64,000 nucleotides of DNA from Desulfovibrionaceae bacterium (GTDB taxonomy: Bacteria > Desulfobacterota > Desulfovibrionia > Desulfovibrionales > Desulfovibrionaceae). Shown piece after piece: positions 48,515-57,520 of the stretch (positions are counted from its first letter, which is position 1; every line of letters begins with the position of its first letter). The DNA is taken from assembly GCA_019421865.1 (NCBI GenBank), contig JAHZEL010000012.1:1-64000 (forward strand), read 5' to 3'. The translations under genes and the position numbers were made by a program. Below the pieces are notes generated by a model. The model was not told the origin of the DNA. It did no database searches and saw nothing but the letters and a program-made list of their open reading frames with translations.

Positions 48515-50458
48515 TCACTCCTGCGAGAGCGCGTCCACGGGATTGAGCGTGGCGGCGCGGCGGGCCGGCATGTAGCCGAAGATAATGCCGATGAAGGTGG
48601 AACAGGTGATGGCGAGCACGATGGAGCCGGTGGAGAACGACATGGGGAAATCCTTGATGAAGGAGTTGAACAGGATTCCTATGATGCCGGATATCAGCAC
48701 GCCGGTCACGCCGCCGATGACGCAGATGAGCACGGCTTCGATGAGAAACTGCTGCAGCACGTTGAACTGCCGCGCTCCGATGGCCATGCGCACGCCGATT
48801 TCCCGGGTACGTTCCGTCACGGACACGAGCATGATGTTCATCACGCCGATGCCGCCGACGAGCAGGGATATGAAGGCGATGCAGGAGATGAGCAGGCTCA
48901 TGGTGGCGGTGGTGCTTTCCATGGTCTGTCGTATGCTGTCGGTATTCATGGTGAAGAAGTCCGTCACGCCGCGGTGACGCGAGGTAAGCAGGCGGGTCAG
49001 TTCCTTTTCCGCGATCTGGGCGCTGATGCCGTCGGCGATCTTCACGGTGATGGAGGAAATGGTGCGCGTGCCGGACAGGCGGGTCATGTAGGCGGTGTAG
49101 GGCGTCCACACGGTGAGGTTGCTGCGCGGACCGAAGGTGGCGTTGGGCTTCTTGGTGACGGCCACGATCTGGAAGGGGCGCTTGTTGAACAGGATGACTT
49201 CGCCTATGGGATCCTGTCCGTCGGGGAAGAGTTCCTGCACGGTGTTGTCGTCGAGCACGGCCACGGCGCGGGCTTCCCTGATGTCGGCCTCGTTGAGGAG
49301 TCGGCCGCGGGCGAGTTCCAGGCCCTTGACGTTGAAGTACTGTTCGCCCACGCCGCTCAGCGAGCCGTTGGCCGTGACGTTGCGGTACACGAAGGTGCCG
49401 CTGGTGCTGGCCGAGGGCGTGGCGCTGGCTATGTAGCTCTGCTCGGCGAGCACGTCGGCGTCGTCCACGGTGAGGGTGGTGTAGCGGGCGGAGTTGCGGT
49501 CGCCGAAGCTGCGGCCGGGCATGATGTCGATGGTATTGGTGCCCATGGCGTTGATGCCTGCCAGGATTTTTTCCTGCGAGCCGCGGCCGAGAGCCACCAC
49601 GGACACCACGGAGGCGAGGCCTATGAGGAGGTCGAGCATGGTGGGCAGCGAGCGCATTTTGTGGGCGATAATGGCCGGTACCGACATGCGGAAGGCCTCG
49701 GCCACCTGATCGCGCACGTATTTCCACGAACTGGCGGGCACGGAGGCGGTTTTGGCCCCCTGGGCACAGACGATGTCTTTGCGGCGTTCGTCGCTGATGA
49801 CTTCGCCGTCCTTGATTTCGATGATGCGGTTGGCGTATTCGGCGATGTGCCGGTCGTGGGTGACGAGAATGAGGGTGTGGCCTTCGGCGTTGAGCTGCAT
49901 GAGCAGCTTCATGACGTTTTCACCGCTTCGGGAGTCGAGCGCGCCGGTAGGCTCGTCGGCCAGAATGACTTCGCCGCCGTTCATCATGGCGCGGGCTATG
50001 GAAACGCGCTGCTGCTGGCCGCCGGACAGTTCGTTGGGTTTGTTGCGGACTTTTTCTTCCAGCCCTAGCTTGACCAGCAGATCCTTTGCGCGTTCGTTGC
50101 GGGCGGCGGTATCCATGCCGGCGTACACGGCGGGCAGGGAGACGTTTTCCTGCGCGCTCAGGCTGGCGAGCAGGTTGTAGCGCTGGAAGATGAAGCCGAA
50201 CTTTTCACCGCGCAGCCGGGCCAGCTCGTCGGAGGAGAGACCCTCGACGGGGGTGCCGTCCACGATGTAGGAGCCTTCGGAGGGGGTATCGAGACAGCCG
50301 AGAATGTTCATCAGCGTGGACTTGCCCGAGCCGGACTGTCCGATGATGGCGACGAAATCGCCCCGTTCGATGCTCAGGCTGACGTTTTTGAGCACCTGTA
50401 CGCGATTTTCTCCGCTGCCGTAGTGCTTGCCGATGTTGCGTAGTTCGAGAGTGACCAT
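48515..50458 (-). CDS. macB: MacB-type ABC transporter (ATPase-permease fusion)
   Basis: 647 residues. The N-terminal ATPase has Walker A GQSGSGKST, the signature LSGGQQQRV and Walker B VILADEPTGAL. A linker leads to the MacB periplasmic core and four membrane helices (one before the core, three after; FtsX-like VGGIGVMNIMLVSVTERTRE). MacB pumps macrolides, siderophores, lipopeptides or toxins from the periplasm through TolC, driven by ATP. The specific substrate is unknown. Confidence 0.95.
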   Translation of the reverse strand: MVTLELRNIGKHYGSGENRVQVLKNVSLSIERGDFVAIIGQSGSGKSTLMNILGCLDTPSEGSYIVDGTPVEGLSSDELARLRGEKFGFIFQRYNLLASLSAQENVSLPAVYAGMDTAARNERAKDLLVKLGLEEKVRNKPNELSGGQQQRVSIARAMMNGGEVILADEPTGALDSRSGENVMKLLMQLNAEGHTLILVTHDRHIAEYANRIIEIKDGEVISDERRKDIVCAQGAKTASVPASSWKYVRDQVAEAFRMSVPAIIAHKMRSLPTMLDLLIGLASVVSVVALGRGSQEKILAGINAMGTNTIDIMPGRSFGDRNSARYTTLTVDDADVLAEQSYIASATPSASTSGTFVYRNVTANGSLSGVGEQYFNVKGLELARGRLLNEADIREARAVAVLDDNTVQELFPDGQDPIGEVILFNKRPFQIVAVTKKPNATFGPRSNLTVWTPYTAYMTRLSGTRTISSITVKIADGISAQIAEKELTRLLTSRHRGVTDFFTMNTDSIRQTMESTTATMSLLISCIAFISLLVGGIGVMNIMLVSVTERTREIGVRMAIGARQFNVLQQFLIEAVLICVIGGVTGVLISGIIGILFNSFIKDFPMSFSTGSIVLAITCSTFIGIIFGYMPARRAATLNPVDALSQE

Positions 50459-50556
50459 GGTGTTCTCTGCAGGAATGAGTCGTGAACGCTGCCGGGAGCA
50501 GGCTCCCGTGGAAACCGCGGCGGTCAGGACCGGCCGCCGCGTCTGCGGAAGGATGA

Positions 50557-51774
50557 TCAGCCCGGTCTGCGGTTGCTGCGCGGGTTGGCAAGACTGTTCT
50601 GGATTTCCGCGCCGGACATCTGGGTGGAGATGACCTTTTCGCCTTCGGCAAGGCCGGAGCGGATTTCGGTCATCACGTTGTTGGTGAGCCCGACTTCCAC
50701 GTTGCGGACTTCGACCTTGTTGTCCCTGCCGAGCACGCGGGCGGTGTAGTTGCCGCGACCGTCGTTTTCCAGCACGAGGCTGGGCACGATGAGCACGTCC
50801 TTCACGCTGTCGATTTCGATGATGTTCTGGGTGGTCATGCCTATGCGCAGGATGCCGTCGGGGTTGGGCACGCGGGCCTTGGCATAGTAGTAGACCGCGG
50901 AACTTGAGGAGGAGCTGCTGGAGCTTGAGGAGGAACTGCTGGAGCTCGACGACGAGGAGGAGGTGGCGTCGGAAAGCGTGGTGTCGCCGGGATCGATGGA
51001 GGATATTTTGGTTCTGTAGGGAGTATCGGGGGCGCCGAGCAGGGTGTAGCGCACGTTCATGCCTTCCCTGATGAAGGGAATGTCGCCTTCGGAGACTTCG
51101 ATCTTGATCTCCATGTCGGAGAGGTCGGCGATCTGCGCTATGGTGGGGGTGGTCTGGTTGGCGTTGACGGTCTGACCTTCCTTGACGGGCACGGACACGA
51201 TCACGCCGTCGAGCGGAGCCACGATCTTGGTGTAGCCGAGGTTGGTTTCCGCGGTGTTCACGGCGATTTCCTGCTGCAGAATCTGCGATTCCATTTCCGT
51301 CACGCTGGCCTTGGCGGCGGCGAGGGTGTTTTCGGCGTCTTCCAGACTGGCGCGCGAGGTGGAGTCGCTCTTTCTGAGCTTCACTTCGCGGTCGTACTGA
51401 GTCTGGGCCACCTTGAGCGCGATTTTGCGGGATTCGAGCTGCGCCTTGTAGGTATTGAGCAGGGCGCGGGCGGTATCGAGATCGTTCTGCCTTGTGGTGG
51501 GGTCGATCTGGGCGATGGGGTCGCCTTTTTTGACCTTCTGACCGATGACGGCGTCGAGCTTCATGATCTTGCCCGAAGCCTGAGAGCCTACCGTCACGAG
51601 CTGCACGGCGTCTATTTCGCCGGTGGCGTTGACGGTTTTACGGATGCTGCCCTTGACGACGGTTTCCGTAAGATAATGAACCTGGGATGCATTCTGCCGC
51701 TGACTGTACCACCAGTAGACGCCGGCGCACACTGCCGCGGCGAGGAGGATGGTGAGGAGGAGCTTTTTTTTCAT
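50557..51774 (-). CDS. macA: MacA-type periplasmic adaptor with polyserine tract
   Basis: 405 residues: N-terminal anchor (KKLLLTILLAAAVCAGVYWW), lipoyl and hairpin domains (VVKGSIRKTVNATGEIDAVQ, GQKVKKGDPIAQIDP, LGYTKIVAPLDGVIVSVPVK), beta-barrel and membrane-proximal domains. Between the barrel strands (about residue 270-292) lies an unbroken run of 21 serines, absent from standard MacA. It is encoded by five different serine codons. It bridges MacB and the outer-membrane channel. A palindromic operator lies upstream. Confidence 0.93.
   Translation of the reverse strand: MKKKLLLTILLAAAVCAGVYWWYSQRQNASQVHYLTETVVKGSIRKTVNATGEIDAVQLVTVGSQASGKIMKLDAVIGQKVKKGDPIAQIDPTTRQNDLDTARALLNTYKAQLESRKIALKVAQTQYDREVKLRKSDSTSRASLEDAENTLAAAKASVTEMESQILQQEIAVNTAETNLGYTKIVAPLDGVIVSVPVKEGQTVNANQTTPTIAQIADLSDMEIKIEVSEGDIPFIREGMNVRYTLLGAPDTPYRTKISSIDPGDTTLSDATSSSSSSSSSSSSSSSSSSSSSAVYYYAKARVPNPDGILRIGMTTQNIIEIDSVKDVLIVPSLVLENDGRGNYTARVLGRDNKVEVRNVEVGLTNNVMTEIRSGLAEGEKVISTQMSGAEIQNSLANPRSNRRPG
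50899..50961 (-). repeat. 21-serine codon tract in macA
   Basis: 63 bases of Ser codons, built from an imperfect 21-base tandem unit (seven codons) plus extra codons, with TCC, TCG, TCA, AGC and AGT mixed. Confidence 0.9.
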
Positions 51775-51831
51775 GGAAAGGCTCTCTTTGGAAGGGTTCT
51801 CTGACGGACGATGAAGTGTCCTCAGAAAGAG

Positions 51832-51876
51832 GGTATAACCAAAAATCGCTTTATGGGTAAATGAAACATTGTTTCA
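51832..51876 (-). promoter_or_regulatory. efflux operon promoter with palindromic operator
   Basis: Minus-strand -10 TATACC (51832-51837) with an AT-rich -35 region (TTTACC/TTACCC). Directly upstream is the palindrome TGAAAC-ATT-GTTTCA (51862-51876), the size and shape of a TetR/AcrR or MarR operator. No regulator gene is nearby. Confidence 0.6.
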
Positions 51877-52276
51877 AAGCATTGCAGAAAGGGAAGCTGG
51901 CAGGCGGAGAGGCGGAACATTTCGGGAGGAAAAGCGTCTGCGGGTCTGTGAATCCGGCGGCATACAGGCTTTGGGAGATTAATATCATGAAAGGGAGTGA
52001 AAGAATTTTTTTCTGATGCAGGGAACGCATGTCGTTTTTTCTGTGCGAAAGGTATTTTCGCGGCGCAACATTCAATAAGTAGGAAAAAGTCGTGTTTTAG
52101 TTTTGTGAATGAAATAATAATACATCGAAAATGACGACGCAGCTGTCGACGTTGCGTTTCGGGGTGCGGCAATTGCGGGAGATGCGGCAGAAGGCGATAC
52201 TCGCGACAGGGCGGAAGACGGCGCTTTCGGGAAGAAGAGAGGCGGGAGAGCGCGTGTCGGAGAGAATCTGCGGCAC
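51877..52276. other. intergenic region without supported genes
   Basis: About 400 bases, locally AT-rich (52070-52130). Short frames on both strands lack ribosome sites. No gene supported. Confidence 0.55.
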
Positions 52277-52309
52277 AAAAAAGGCGGCCCGCGTTTTCGC
52301 AGACCGCCT
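52277..52309 (-). terminator. terminator of the pyrH-tsaB block
   Basis: Minus-strand stem AGGCGG...CCGCCT extended by CTGCG/CGCGG, loop AAAA, followed by six T. It is 22 bases after the tsaB stop. Confidence 0.88.
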
Positions 52310-52331
52310 GACGATGTGAAGGGGCGGGGGA

Positions 52332-53108
52332 TCAGTCGCTTTCGGCCAGAGGCGCGTGGGTGAGGCGCTCAAGCTCCTCATGCACGAGAGCCGGGGTGCG
52401 GCCCTGCGCTCTGGCAATGGCGTCGAGATTTTCCACGGCGTCGCATTCGCGCATGTAGAGGGGCGCGATGTCGGAGCCGTCCTGCGCGTCCCAGTCGATG
52501 CTGCCTTCCATGAGGGCGAGCGCGGCGAGGGTGGGCGAGGATTCGTTCACGAGCAGACGCGAGCTTTCGGGCAGCGTGGCCTTCAGGCAGGCAAGGTTGC
52601 TGACCAGCGCGCTGCCGATGACGAAGTCGGGCCTTCCGAGATCCGTGCCTTCGGGCAGCGGCGGCAGCGGCAGCAGGAAGATGCGGCCTTCAGGCTGCGG
52701 AACGCCGTGTTCGTCTGCCGTGAAGCGTGCGCCGTAGGCGAGTCCCTTGCGGGCGTTGGTGAGCACGAGCACTTCTTCTCCGGCACGGGCGGGCGCGTTG
52801 GCGGCGAGGCACTGCAGGTAGTTGAGTCCGGCCTGTTTTGCGCCCACGGCGCGGGCAAGACCCGCCGCGGTGGTAAGGCCAATGCGCAGGCCCGTGAAGT
52901 TACCCGGGCCGGCCGTGCAGGCAATGCGCCGGATGTCCGCAGGCTTTGCGCCGAGCCGGGCGCAGGCCTCGCGCAGGGCCGGGGCCAGCAGTTCAGTGCC
53001 GCCGCGCTGGGCCAGCCAGTCCTGACCGCAGAGAAGGGCGCCGTTTTCACACAGCGCGAACTGAACGCGCTTTTCCGCCGTATTCAGAATAAGGGTAAGT
53101 TCACGCAT
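52332..53108 (-). CDS. tsaB: tRNA threonylcarbamoyladenosine biosynthesis protein TsaB
   Basis: 258 residues from the ATG at 53108 (start MRELTLILNTA). The ASKHA fold is marked by NTAEKRVQFALCENG and GPGNFTGLRIGLTTAAGLA. TsaB is the inactive partner that scaffolds TsaD in making the t6A37 base of ANN-decoding tRNAs. Only four bases separate it from rseP, so the two are co-transcribed. Last gene of the block. Confidence 0.93.
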   Translation of the reverse strand: MRELTLILNTAEKRVQFALCENGALLCGQDWLAQRGGTELLAPALREACARLGAKPADIRRIACTAGPGNFTGLRIGLTTAAGLARAVGAKQAGLNYLQCLAANAPARAGEEVLVLTNARKGLAYGARFTADEHGVPQPEGRIFLLPLPPLPEGTDLGRPDFVIGSALVSNLACLKATLPESSRLLVNESSPTLAALALMEGSIDWDAQDGSDIAPLYMRECDAVENLDAIARAQGRTPALVHEELERLTHAPLAESD

Positions 53109-53112
53109 GGCA

Positions 53113-54207
53113 TCACCTGAACCAGCGCATGACGTCGTTGAAGGTGGCAAAGACCATGAGGCCGATGAGCAGACTTGCGCCCACGCGCATGGACCATTCC
53201 TGCACCTTTTCCGGCACGGGGCGGCGGATGATGATCTCCACGATGCAGAAGAGAATGGCGCCGCCGTCCAGCACGGGGATGGGGAAGAGGTTGAGCAGAC
53301 CGAGGTTCACGCTGATGAGCGCGGTGAGCAGAAGAAGCGGCACGATGCCCGCTTCGGCCTGCTGGCCCAGCATCTGCGCGATGAGAATGGGACCGCCCAC
53401 GGAATCGGCGGCCACGGAGCCGGTCACGAGCTTCTTGAGGCCCGTGAGGGTGACGTCGATCATGTTCCAGGTCTGACGCAGTCCCAGAGCCGCGGACTCG
53501 AAGAATCCCTTGGGCTCGTAGCGCACCGCGCCGGAAGCCTGCACGCCGATGAGCCAGGCGGTTTCGGTTTCGCCGAAAATGTTGGTGCGTTCGCTGCGGG
53601 TGGGCGTCATGTCGAAGGTGAGCATTTCGCCGTTGCGCTCCACCTCGATCTTGAGGGTGCGGCCGCCGGAAGCGCCCACGGTTTCGGGCACCTGCGCCCA
53701 TTCGTTCATCTTCACGCCGTCGATGGATACGATCATGTCGCCGGGCTGCATGCCGGCCTGCATGGCGGCGCTGCCTTCCATGATGACGCCCGCCTGCGGC
53801 AGGGCGACGGCAAGGCCCGAGGCCAGCGTGAGTCCCCAGTAGATGAGCCAGGCGATGACGAGGTTCATGAACGGTCCGGCAAAGGCGATGATGAGCCGCT
53901 GCCACGCAGGCTTGTTGTTCACGGCTTCTTCCTGCGTGAAGCCGAGGCTTTCCACCTCGTTGCTGTATTCGCCCACGCCCGACACATAGCCGCCGAAGGG
54001 CAGCCAGGAGAGGCGGTATTCCGTCTTGCCGCGCCGGAAGCTGCACAGCTTCGGGCCCATGCCGATGGAAAAGGTGATCACGCCTACCTTGAAGGCGCGG
54101 AAGGCGATGAAGTGACCGAGTTCATGAAAGAAGATGAGACCGCCGAACACCAGCACCACGGCCAGCGCGGAGTCCCAGTAGGAAAGATAATGAAGTAGTG
54201 ACTGCAT
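53113..54207 (-). CDS. rseP: RIP metalloprotease RseP (site-2 protease)
   Basis: 364 residues with HELGH (H28, E29, H32) in the first helix, one periplasmic PDZ domain (about 120-205; GMQPGDMIVSIDGVKMNEWA) and NLFPIPVLDGG near the C-terminus supplying the third zinc ligand. It cuts anti-sigma factors or leftover signal peptides within the membrane. Most enterobacterial RseP have two PDZ domains; a single one is normal for many other bacteria. Position between dxr and tsaB follows the common envelope gene block. Confidence 0.95.
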   Translation of the reverse strand: MQSLLHYLSYWDSALAVVLVFGGLIFFHELGHFIAFRAFKVGVITFSIGMGPKLCSFRRGKTEYRLSWLPFGGYVSGVGEYSNEVESLGFTQEEAVNNKPAWQRLIIAFAGPFMNLVIAWLIYWGLTLASGLAVALPQAGVIMEGSAAMQAGMQPGDMIVSIDGVKMNEWAQVPETVGASGGRTLKIEVERNGEMLTFDMTPTRSERTNIFGETETAWLIGVQASGAVRYEPKGFFESAALGLRQTWNMIDVTLTGLKKLVTGSVAADSVGGPILIAQMLGQQAEAGIVPLLLLTALISVNLGLLNLFPIPVLDGGAILFCIVEIIIRRPVPEKVQEWSMRVGASLLIGLMVFATFNDVMRWFR

Positions 54208-54354
54208 GGCATCCTGATGGGCAGCTCACGGCTGCCCCCGTTTTCACGTCCCGGTTCCGGATCGCCCGGGGGGCGCGATCGGAAGGGCTTTGTGTTGCGT
54301 GTTCCGCAGGCTGCGGCGGGCGGAGAGAAGCGTCGTCCGCTTCGGCTTCGCCTG

Positions 54355-55611
54355 TCAGCGCCTCCAGGCCTCGGCTGCGGCACGGGCGGCACGGTCGGTG
54401 CTTTCCACGTTCTCCACGGCGCGGGCGGCCTGCGCCGCGACATCGCCGTCGTCGAGCACGAAGTTCTGCCTCGTGGAAGCAGTGTCGAGCGCGTCCTTCA
54501 CCAGCGCCGGAATGTCGGTAAAGCCGATATCTCCGGCCAGGAAGCGGGCCACGGCCACCTCGTTGGCGGCGTTCAGCTCCACGGTATGACCTTCGGCCAG
54601 GGCGCGGCGCGCCAGGTCGAGGCAGGGGAAAAGATCGGTGCGCGGCTCCTCGAAGGTGAGGGCGCCGATATGCGCCAGATCGAGCGGACGTATGCCCGTG
54701 ACCCTGCCGTCAGGAAGATAAGGCCAGAAAAGGCATCCGGCAATGGGTACGCGCATGTCGGGCACGGCAAAATGTCCCATCATGGCGCCGTCGGCAAGTT
54801 CCACCAGCGAGTGGACGATGGACTGCGGATGCACCACCACGGTCACGTCGGCAACGTCCATCTGATAGAGATGGCAGGCTTCGATGATTTCCAGCCCCTT
54901 GTTCATGAGCGTGGCGGAATCGATGGTGATCTTGGCCCCCATGGACCAGTTGGGGTGCTTGAGGGCGTCCTGCGGGCGGACGTTTTTCAGAAATTCGGCG
55001 TCCTTCGTGCGGAACGGGCCGCCCGAGGCCGTGAGCACGAGACGGGCGATGTCGCTTTCCCGGCGGCCCACCATGCCTTCAAACAGGGCGAAGTGTTCCG
55101 AATCCACGGGAAGAATGACGGCTCCCGTGCGGCGGCAGATGTTGCGGATGAGCTCTCCGGCCAGCACGAGGGATTCCTTGTTGGCGAGGCACACGGTTTT
55201 GCCGGAAGCTGCGGCGGCCACGGTGGCGCGCAGGCCCGCCGCGCCCACCTGGGCGGAAAGCACGGTATCCACGCTGTCGAGCGAGGCGAGAGCGGCATAG
55301 CCTTCCTGACCCCAGAGGATTTCGGGCCGGTAGGAGGAGGGAAGCAGGCGGCAAAGCGCGTCCACGCCGTGCGGGCCGTCCTTTTCCAGCACGGCAAGAT
55401 ACGGCGGACGCCAGGCTTCGGCCTGCTTGGCCAGCAGGGCGATGTTGCGTCCCGCGGCCAGAGCCGTGATCTCGAAACGACCGGAATCCTTCCAGGCTTC
55501 CAGCACGCGCAGCGTGCTCGTGCCTATGGAGCCGGTGCAGCCCATGAGGGCAAGATGCCGGGGAAAGGGCAGGGCGCTGTCTTCGCCGGGAATGCTGCTG
55601 ATGTACTTCAT
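54355..55611 (-). CDS. dxr: 1-deoxy-D-xylulose 5-phosphate reductoisomerase
   Basis: 418 residues. NADPH-binding GCTGSIGTSTL (about 24-34), metal and substrate motifs PVDSEHFALFE, TASGGPF, NKGLEIIEA and the late NAANEVAVA are all present. It converts DXP to MEP, the committed step of the non-mevalonate isoprenoid path, which supplies the UppS substrate encoded two genes upstream. Confidence 0.96.
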   Translation of the reverse strand: MKYISSIPGEDSALPFPRHLALMGCTGSIGTSTLRVLEAWKDSGRFEITALAAGRNIALLAKQAEAWRPPYLAVLEKDGPHGVDALCRLLPSSYRPEILWGQEGYAALASLDSVDTVLSAQVGAAGLRATVAAAASGKTVCLANKESLVLAGELIRNICRRTGAVILPVDSEHFALFEGMVGRRESDIARLVLTASGGPFRTKDAEFLKNVRPQDALKHPNWSMGAKITIDSATLMNKGLEIIEACHLYQMDVADVTVVVHPQSIVHSLVELADGAMMGHFAVPDMRVPIAGCLFWPYLPDGRVTGIRPLDLAHIGALTFEEPRTDLFPCLDLARRALAEGHTVELNAANEVAVARFLAGDIGFTDIPALVKDALDTASTRQNFVLDDGDVAAQAARAVENVESTDRAARAAAEAWRR

Positions 55612-55830
55612 AACGATGAAACGGTGCTCCTTGAAGAGCGGTTCGGCGTGATCGTGCGCCGCGCCGGCGGCCGGAGCGGGGCGTCCTGCAAAAGGAAGGG
55701 CGCTCTGCCGGGAAAGGCCGGCAGGCCTGCCGTGCGGCGCGGCCGCCTTATTTCAGCGGAGAGCGCGTGCGATCATGGGAACGGATTTCTCTTTCTTCGG
55801 AAGATCCTGCCCTGCCTGAGCGGGTACGGA

Positions 55831-56646
55831 TCAGGCAAAGAAGGGATACAGGGCGGAAGCGGCGGCATAGGTGCCGACGCAGAAGGAAATGCTGTCGAGT
55901 CTGTCGAGCACGCCGCCGTGACCGGGCAGAAGATGGCTGGAATCCTTGACGTTGACCGCGCGCTTCAGGGCGGATTCAAAGAAGTCGCCGAGCTGGGCCA
56001 TGATGCCCATGAGCGCACCGAGGGCGGCAAAGGCGGTCAGAGGCGCGCTGCCGAAGGCGGCGCCCATGGCGCAGGCCACGATGACGGAGGCGGCAAGGCC
56101 GGCAATGGAGCCTTCCACGCTCTTCTTGGGGCTGACGCCGGGCCAGATGGGATGCGAGCCGAAGCTCACGCCGGCAAAGTAGGCGGCCATGTCGGAGGCG
56201 GCGGGCAGCAGCACCACGAAGAGCTGTTCCCAGCGGGAGAAGTGCATGGCCGGAGCGAGCAGCACGGGAATGTACAGGAGGCCGCAGAGCATGACGGTCG
56301 CGCGGCGCAGCGGATCGAGGCTCTTTTCGCGGCTCCAGCACACGAGGGCGTAGAGGGCGGCGGCCATGATGCAGACGGCCAGCACGGGCTGTGCGGGCAG
56401 GGAGGGCAGGAACGTGGCGGCGGCAAGGTAGAGCGCGCCGAGCAGAAGGCCGAGAATCTTCATGCCCCATCCGCTCGAGGGCTGGAACAGGAAGAGAAAT
56501 TCACCCATGCCTGCAAGGGCAAGCACGGCGACGAGTCCGCAGACGTACCAGCCGCCCAGAACCCAGGCGGCGACGAGAACGGCCGCAAGCACGAGGGCCG
56601 TGATGAGCCGCAGGCTCAGTCCTGCGGCGCGAAATTTGTCATTCAT
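55831..56646 (-). CDS. cdsA: phosphatidate cytidylyltransferase
   Basis: 271 residues with about eight membrane helices and the family signature near the C-terminus (KRAVNVKDSSHLLPGHGG, then LDRLDS). It makes CDP-diacylglycerol from phosphatidate and CTP for phospholipid synthesis. The ATG at 56646 lies eight bases inside uppS; the longer frame upstream is uppS in another frame. Confidence 0.94.
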   Translation of the reverse strand: MNDKFRAAGLSLRLITALVLAAVLVAAWVLGGWYVCGLVAVLALAGMGEFLFLFQPSSGWGMKILGLLLGALYLAAATFLPSLPAQPVLAVCIMAAALYALVCWSREKSLDPLRRATVMLCGLLYIPVLLAPAMHFSRWEQLFVVLLPAASDMAAYFAGVSFGSHPIWPGVSPKKSVEGSIAGLAASVIVACAMGAAFGSAPLTAFAALGALMGIMAQLGDFFESALKRAVNVKDSSHLLPGHGGVLDRLDSISFCVGTYAAASALYPFFA

Positions 56647-57379
56647 AACGCATTCCTTCTGAAGTCGTCCGCTGATGCAGCTGTTCGTCGGTCCTGCCGA
56701 AGCGGCGGGTGCGGCCGGCATAGCTGTCGAGAGCCTTCTGCAGCTCCTGTGCGTCGAAGTCCGGCCAGAGCACGGGGCTGAAGTACAGTTCCGCATAGGC
56801 GCTCTGGAAGAGCAGGAAGTTGCTCAGACGCTCTTCCCCGCTGGTGCGTATGACGAGATCGGGATCGGGCATGTCGGGAGCATAGAGAAAGGCGCGGAAC
56901 GCATGTTCGTCGAGCCTTTCCGGATCAACGCCTGCGGCCAGGGCCCTGCGCGCCGCGTTCAGGATTTCCTCGCGCCCGGAATAGCTGATGGCCAGCGTGA
57001 ACGTCATGGAGCGGTTGGACGCGGTCTTTCTGAGGGCGTAGTCCAGCGCCTGACGCACGGTGAAGGGGAGATCCTTCCGGTCGCCGATGAAGGCAAGACG
57101 GATGTCCTGCTTCATGAGTTCGGGCAGCTCCTGCCGGATGAAGCGCAGAAACAGATCGAAAAGAAAGCCCACTTCCTTTTCGGGGCGCTGCCAGTTTTCC
57201 TTGGAGAAGGCGTAAACGGTGACGTACGACACGCCGCGGCTGCGGCATTCCCTGACCAGCGTGCGCACCGCGTCCACGCCGGCAAGATGTCCTTCCGACC
57301 GGGGCAGACCGCGTTCCTTCGCCCACCGGCCGTTGCCGTCCATGATGACCGCTATGTGCTGCGGCAGTCGTTCTTCCAT
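56639..57379 (-). CDS. uppS: undecaprenyl diphosphate synthase
   Basis: 246 residues from the second ATG. Catalytic IMDGNGRWAKERG (aspartate of DGN), RSEGHLAG, and the RTSGEERLSNFLLFQSAYAE motif identify a cis-prenyltransferase making the C55 lipid carrier for peptidoglycan. An alternative ATG at 57391 sits seven bases from a strong hairpin and lacks a ribosome site; GGAAAGG precedes the ATG used here. Confidence 0.94.
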   Translation of the reverse strand: MEERLPQHIAVIMDGNGRWAKERGLPRSEGHLAGVDAVRTLVRECRSRGVSYVTVYAFSKENWQRPEKEVGFLFDLFLRFIRQELPELMKQDIRLAFIGDRKDLPFTVRQALDYALRKTASNRSMTFTLAISYSGREEILNAARRALAAGVDPERLDEHAFRAFLYAPDMPDPDLVIRTSGEERLSNFLLFQSAYAELYFSPVLWPDFDAQELQKALDSYAGRTRRFGRTDEQLHQRTTSEGMRYE

Positions 57380-57397
57380 GCGCCTTTCCATTGCATC

Positions 57398-57425
57398 GGA
57401 AAGCCGGGTATGCGCCCGGCTTTCC
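57398..57425 (-). promoter_or_regulatory. hairpin in the uppS leader
   Basis: Perfect 11-bp stem GGAAAGCCGGG/CCCGGCTTTCC with a 6-base loop, ending 18 bases before the uppS start. No T-tract; possibly a translation control or processing site. A second stem, GGCGGACG/CGTCCGCC (57477-57506), lies just after frr. Confidence 0.55.
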
Positions 57426-57520
57426 GCAGAACATGATCCGTTTCCGCGTCCTTCGTGCCCCGAAGGGCATGTGAAGGCGGACGACCCCCGGAAGGAGCCG
57501 TCCGCCGGACGCGGAAAACG

